Positions 5,315 to 5,338 of a DNA stretch of 5,338 nucleotides are shown here, one piece after another. The position numbers and the translations under genes are program-made. Source of the stretch: DATLYB01 sp964502525. GTDB taxonomy: Bacteria; Bacteroidota; Bacteroidia; Chitinophagales; CAIOSU01. How positions within the stretch are numbered: position 1 is the stretch's first letter; the number at the start of each line of letters is the position of its first letter. Where the stretch lies: assembly GCA_964502525.1 (NCBI GenBank), contig CAZCXH010000232.1, forward strand, positions 1-5,338, read 5' to 3'. The notes beneath the pieces were generated by a model that worked only from the letters and a program-made list of their open reading frames with translations, was not told the origin of the DNA and did not search any database.

Positions 5315-5338
5315 GCGGTTTTGGAGACCGCTGCTCTG
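5285..5338 (-). tRNA. tRNA-Trp (CCA anticodon), 5' part beyond the window
   Basis: Read on the minus strand, the sequence has D-arm end GAGC (positions 22-25), A26, anticodon stem GCGGT/ACCGC (5327-5331 with 5315-5319) and the 7-nt loop CTCCAAA with anticodon CCA (5322-5324). The variable loop AGGTT, T-stem GGGAG/CTCTC and T-loop TTCGACC (5298-5304) follow. The acceptor 3' strand is CACCCGT and the discriminator base is G, as expected for Trp; CCA is not encoded. The 5' acceptor and most of the D-arm lie past base 5338, so acceptor pairing cannot be checked. The location just upstream of secE is the usual place for tRNA-Trp in many bacteria, which supports this copy as the functional one. Confidence 0.9.

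Overview
This window is the N-terminal half of the bacterial transcription-translation super-operon, read entirely from the minus strand. In transcription order (right to left) it holds a 3'-partial view of tRNA-Trp at the right edge, a duplicated tRNA-like fragment, secE, nusG, rplK (L11), rplA (L1), rplJ (L10), rplL (L7/L12) and the first 697 codons of rpoB, which runs off the left edge. The order is the textbook one found in most bacteria. No credible protein gene is seen on the plus strand.

The organism is most likely a member of the Bacteroidota. The RpoB rifampicin region reads FLDQTNPLAEITHKRR, which fits that phylum as I remember it. Gene starts have A-rich leaders with little or no Shine-Dalgarno sequence, and tRNA-Trp lies directly upstream of secE. 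The class cannot be fixed from this window, and the phylum call rests on recalled family sequences, not on a search.

Layout: 1-2092 rpoB (partial); 2093-2171 spacer with an inverted repeat and a 14-bp palindrome; 2172-2555 rplL; 2602-3126 rplJ; 3138-3830 rplA (GTG start); 3858-4304 rplK; 4308-4892 nusG; 4896-5093 secE; 5094-5187 leader with no gene; 5188-5244 tRNA-like element; 5285-5338 tRNA-Trp 3' part. Gaps from secE to rplJ are only 3, 3, 27 and 11 bp, so these genes are surely co-transcribed. The gaps widen around rplL (46 bp before it, 79 bp after it), where ribosomal-protein and polymerase output is tuned in other bacteria.

The genes work together as follows. SecE is a membrane subunit of the SecYEG translocon. 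NusG binds RNA polymerase and couples it to the ribosome or to Rho. L11, L10 and L7/L12 build the factor-binding stalk of the 50S subunit, and L1 forms the opposite stalk at the E site. RpoB is the beta subunit of RNA polymerase. All of this is housekeeping.

The one part that is not ordinary is 5153-5338. A 65-bp unit, holding the 3' half of the Trp tRNA plus its downstream flank, is repeated at a 97-bp period with one mismatch. The inner copy has a rebuilt anticodon hairpin that cannot serve as an anticodon arm. I find no new multi-gene system here.
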